Source of the DNA: JAEZRQ01 sp049294415
GTDB lineage: Bacteria > Patescibacteriota > Patescibacteriia > Patescibacteriales > UBA12465
DNA length: 7,273 bases
Direction: 5' to 3'
Assembly (NCBI GenBank): GCA_049294415.1
Contig: JBAQCS010000075.1
Coordinates: forward strand, 1 to 7,273
Below are positions 6,077 through 7,273 of the stretch, one piece after another; the stretch's first letter is position 1; each line of letters opens with the position of its first letter. Under the pieces are notes generated by a model. The model saw only the letters and a program-made list of their open reading frames with translations, was not told the origin of the DNA and searched no databases. The position numbers and the translations under genes were made by a program.

Positions 6077-7228
6077 TTACTTTATTTCCCTTAAATGCCC
6101 CATTAAACTGGCAAAAAACTCTAAATTATTAAGGGTGGCCAGTTTTTGCCCCAAACCCTCATTAAGCTTAAATAAATGATGTAAATAAGCTTTGGTATAG
6201 TTTCGAAGCTCTGGAATCTGACTTTTAGCGTTAATTGGGGAAAAGTCATGAGCAAAAGCCGCGTTGCTAATGTTCTTAGTTTCGTAAAAATCAGGTGCCG
6301 AACTTATAGGTTGGTCTAATTTACCTGTTTTAGAAAAACCAGTAAAATTTTTCTTAAAGTAAAATAAGCGTCCATGTCTACCTTCTCTAGTAGGAATAAC
6401 ACAATCAAACATATCCCAACCCATTAAATATGATCTATAAATATCTTCTGGTGTGCCAACCCCCAAGGCAAATCTGATAGATTCCAAGGGGATAGCTTTA
6501 GCTGTTTCAAACAATACTTCGGCCATGAAATTACCATCGGCGTCTACCGGCCTAGCTCCTAAGCTATAACCATCAAAATCAATCTTTACCAGTTCTTCGG
6601 CACAATGTCTTCTCAAATCAAGTTCTGCTCCACCCTGTATCACGCAAAAAAGTAGTGGCCTCTTCTTTTCGGTAATTTTTCGCTTTTTAATTTGCTTTAA
6701 ATATTCTACCTTGCATCTTTTTGCCCAAGCAATGGTTCTCTTCACTGCTTGTTCCAAGTCGGGTCTTGAAAAATCATTAGGCGGGCAATCATCCAAACAA
6801 ACCATCATATCAACACCTAAGTCAAATTGAATTTGAATAGATTTTTCTGGTGTTAGCTCATGTTTAGAGCCATTAAGTGGTGACTTAAAAGTAACCTTTT
6901 CATCATCAATTTTTCCCATGTCATGACTACGATGAATCAAGGAAAAAACTTGGTATCCTCCACTATCAGATAATAGTGGTCTGGAACACTGCATAAACTC
7001 ATGAATGCCACCAGCTTTTTTAATTAAATCCAAGCCAGGTTGTAAATAAAGATGAAAGGTATTAACAACCATGGCTGGGGTCTTGGTAGAAATTACGTCT
7101 TTCTCAGTGAGTAACTTAATGAAACCGCGAGTAGCATCAGGCATGAAATAAGGAGTTTTGAGTTGTCCGTGGCCCGTCAAAATTTGGCCTTGACGCAGGC
7201 CGTTTTTCTTTTGTACTAGTTTAAACAT
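6077..7228 (-). CDS. tgt: tRNA-guanine transglycosylase homologue lacking the zinc-binding residues
   Basis: Tgt exchanges guanine 34 of GUN-anticodon tRNAs for a 7-deazaguanine (preQ1 in most bacteria, queuine in eukaryotes). The 383-residue chain is close to family length. Asp88 in LLSDSGGYQVFS and Asp275 in WDMFDCVIPTR match the catalytic aspartates (Asp102 and Asp280 of the Zymomonas enzyme). Asp146-Asp147-Cys148 matches the base-recognition Asp156/Cys158 region. QGG (198-200) and LGVGTPED (255-262) are also present. The zinc site is gone: the usual CxCxxC and distant His align with Ser336, Ile338, Leu341 and Asn367, with the same spacing of 26 between the last two. The GGL(S/A)VG loop reads GARPV (224-228), and about 20 extra residues lie near 290-320. 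The frame is intact, so this is not an obvious pseudogene. ATG at 7228; no Shine-Dalgarno site. Confidence 0.9.
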   Translation of the reverse strand: MFKLVQKKNGLRQGQILTGHGQLKTPYFMPDATRGFIKLLTEKDVISTKTPAMVVNTFHLYLQPGLDLIKKAGGIHEFMQCSRPLLSDSGGYQVFSLIHRSHDMGKIDDEKVTFKSPLNGSKHELTPEKSIQIQFDLGVDMMVCLDDCPPNDFSRPDLEQAVKRTIAWAKRCKVEYLKQIKKRKITEKKRPLLFCVIQGGAELDLRRHCAEELVKIDFDGYSLGARPVDADGNFMAEVLFETAKAIPLESIRFALGVGTPEDIYRSYLMGWDMFDCVIPTREGRHGRLFYFKKNFTGFSKTGKLDQPISSAPDFYETKNISNAAFAHDFSPINAKSQIPELRNYTKAYLHHLFKLNEGLGQKLATLNNLEFFASLMGHLREIK

Positions 7229-7233
7229 ATTTT

Positions 7234-7273
7234 TTATTCGACTCGTCCAGAATTATTTAGTCCAGCGATATCG
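7234..7273 (-). CDS. Possible C-terminal end of an upstream gene, partial
   Basis: On the minus strand the frame entering from the right edge reads DIAGLNNSGRVE and stops with TAA at 7236-7234, five bases before the tgt ATG. The spacing resembles the other tight junctions here, which suggests an upstream member of the same operon. Twelve codons are too few to name a product, and another frame (ending RYRWTK, stop near 7250) cannot be excluded. Confidence 0.35.
   Translation of the reverse strand, partial: DIAGLNNSGRVE

Noticed and set aside
6068..6080. AT palindrome GTAAA-ATA-TTTAC at the tgt stop, as a terminator
   Set aside because: The five-pair stem has one G:C pair per arm and no U-tract; it is expected by chance in AT-rich DNA.
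1..7273. CRISPR arrays, tRNA/rRNA genes, insertion sequences or phage attachment sites
   Set aside because: I found no repeated units, no cloverleaf with typical tRNA bases, and no transposase-like frame; nearly all DNA is occupied by the genes listed.

Overview
This is a compact, AT-rich bacterial housekeeping segment. Every large gene lies on the minus strand. Intergenic gaps are a few to a few tens of bases, and every visible stop codon is TAA. Trp is encoded by TGG and there is no in-frame TGA, so a standard bacterial code fits. Promoters look like sigma70 sites (TTGACA/TATAAT type), but none of the gene starts has a recognisable Shine-Dalgarno sequence. Together with a short pyruvate kinase and an aberrant tRNA-guanine transglycosylase, this suggests a reduced-genome bacterium, perhaps of the Patescibacteria/CPR group. 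That placement is inference, not shown by a marker gene.

Layout in order of minus-strand transcription, from the right edge: a possible C-terminal scrap of an upstream gene (7234-7273); tgt-like tRNA-guanine transglycosylase (6077-7228); a promoter (6033-6061); pyruvate kinase (4961-5992); enolase (3656-4945); a strong hairpin (3618-3644); a membrane-anchored metallophosphoesterase (2506-3609); rlmN (1471-2484, possibly to 2502); and a bidirectional intrinsic terminator (1441-1469). A second minus-strand unit starts at a promoter at 1240-1268. It holds an iron-type superoxide dismutase (611-1207) and, 4 bases later, a histidine-phosphatase gene that runs off the left edge (1-606).

Between the two units, on the plus strand, a consensus promoter (TTGACA, 17 bases, TATAAT; 1259-1287) precedes a 37-codon ORF (1316-1429) that ends just before the bidirectional terminator. 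This is a complete small transcription unit with no recognised homologue, divergent from sod, and the two promoters overlap at their -35 elements. It is the best candidate here for something undescribed.

Enolase and pyruvate kinase catalyse the last two steps of glycolysis and appear cotranscribed. The RlmN and Tgt homologues modify rRNA/tRNA. The Tgt homologue keeps its catalytic aspartates but has replaced all four residues that bind the structural zinc in the family, and it has an altered substrate loop. The pyruvate kinase lacks the usual C-terminal allosteric domain. These, the small gene, and the absence of Shine-Dalgarno sites are the points most worth following up.
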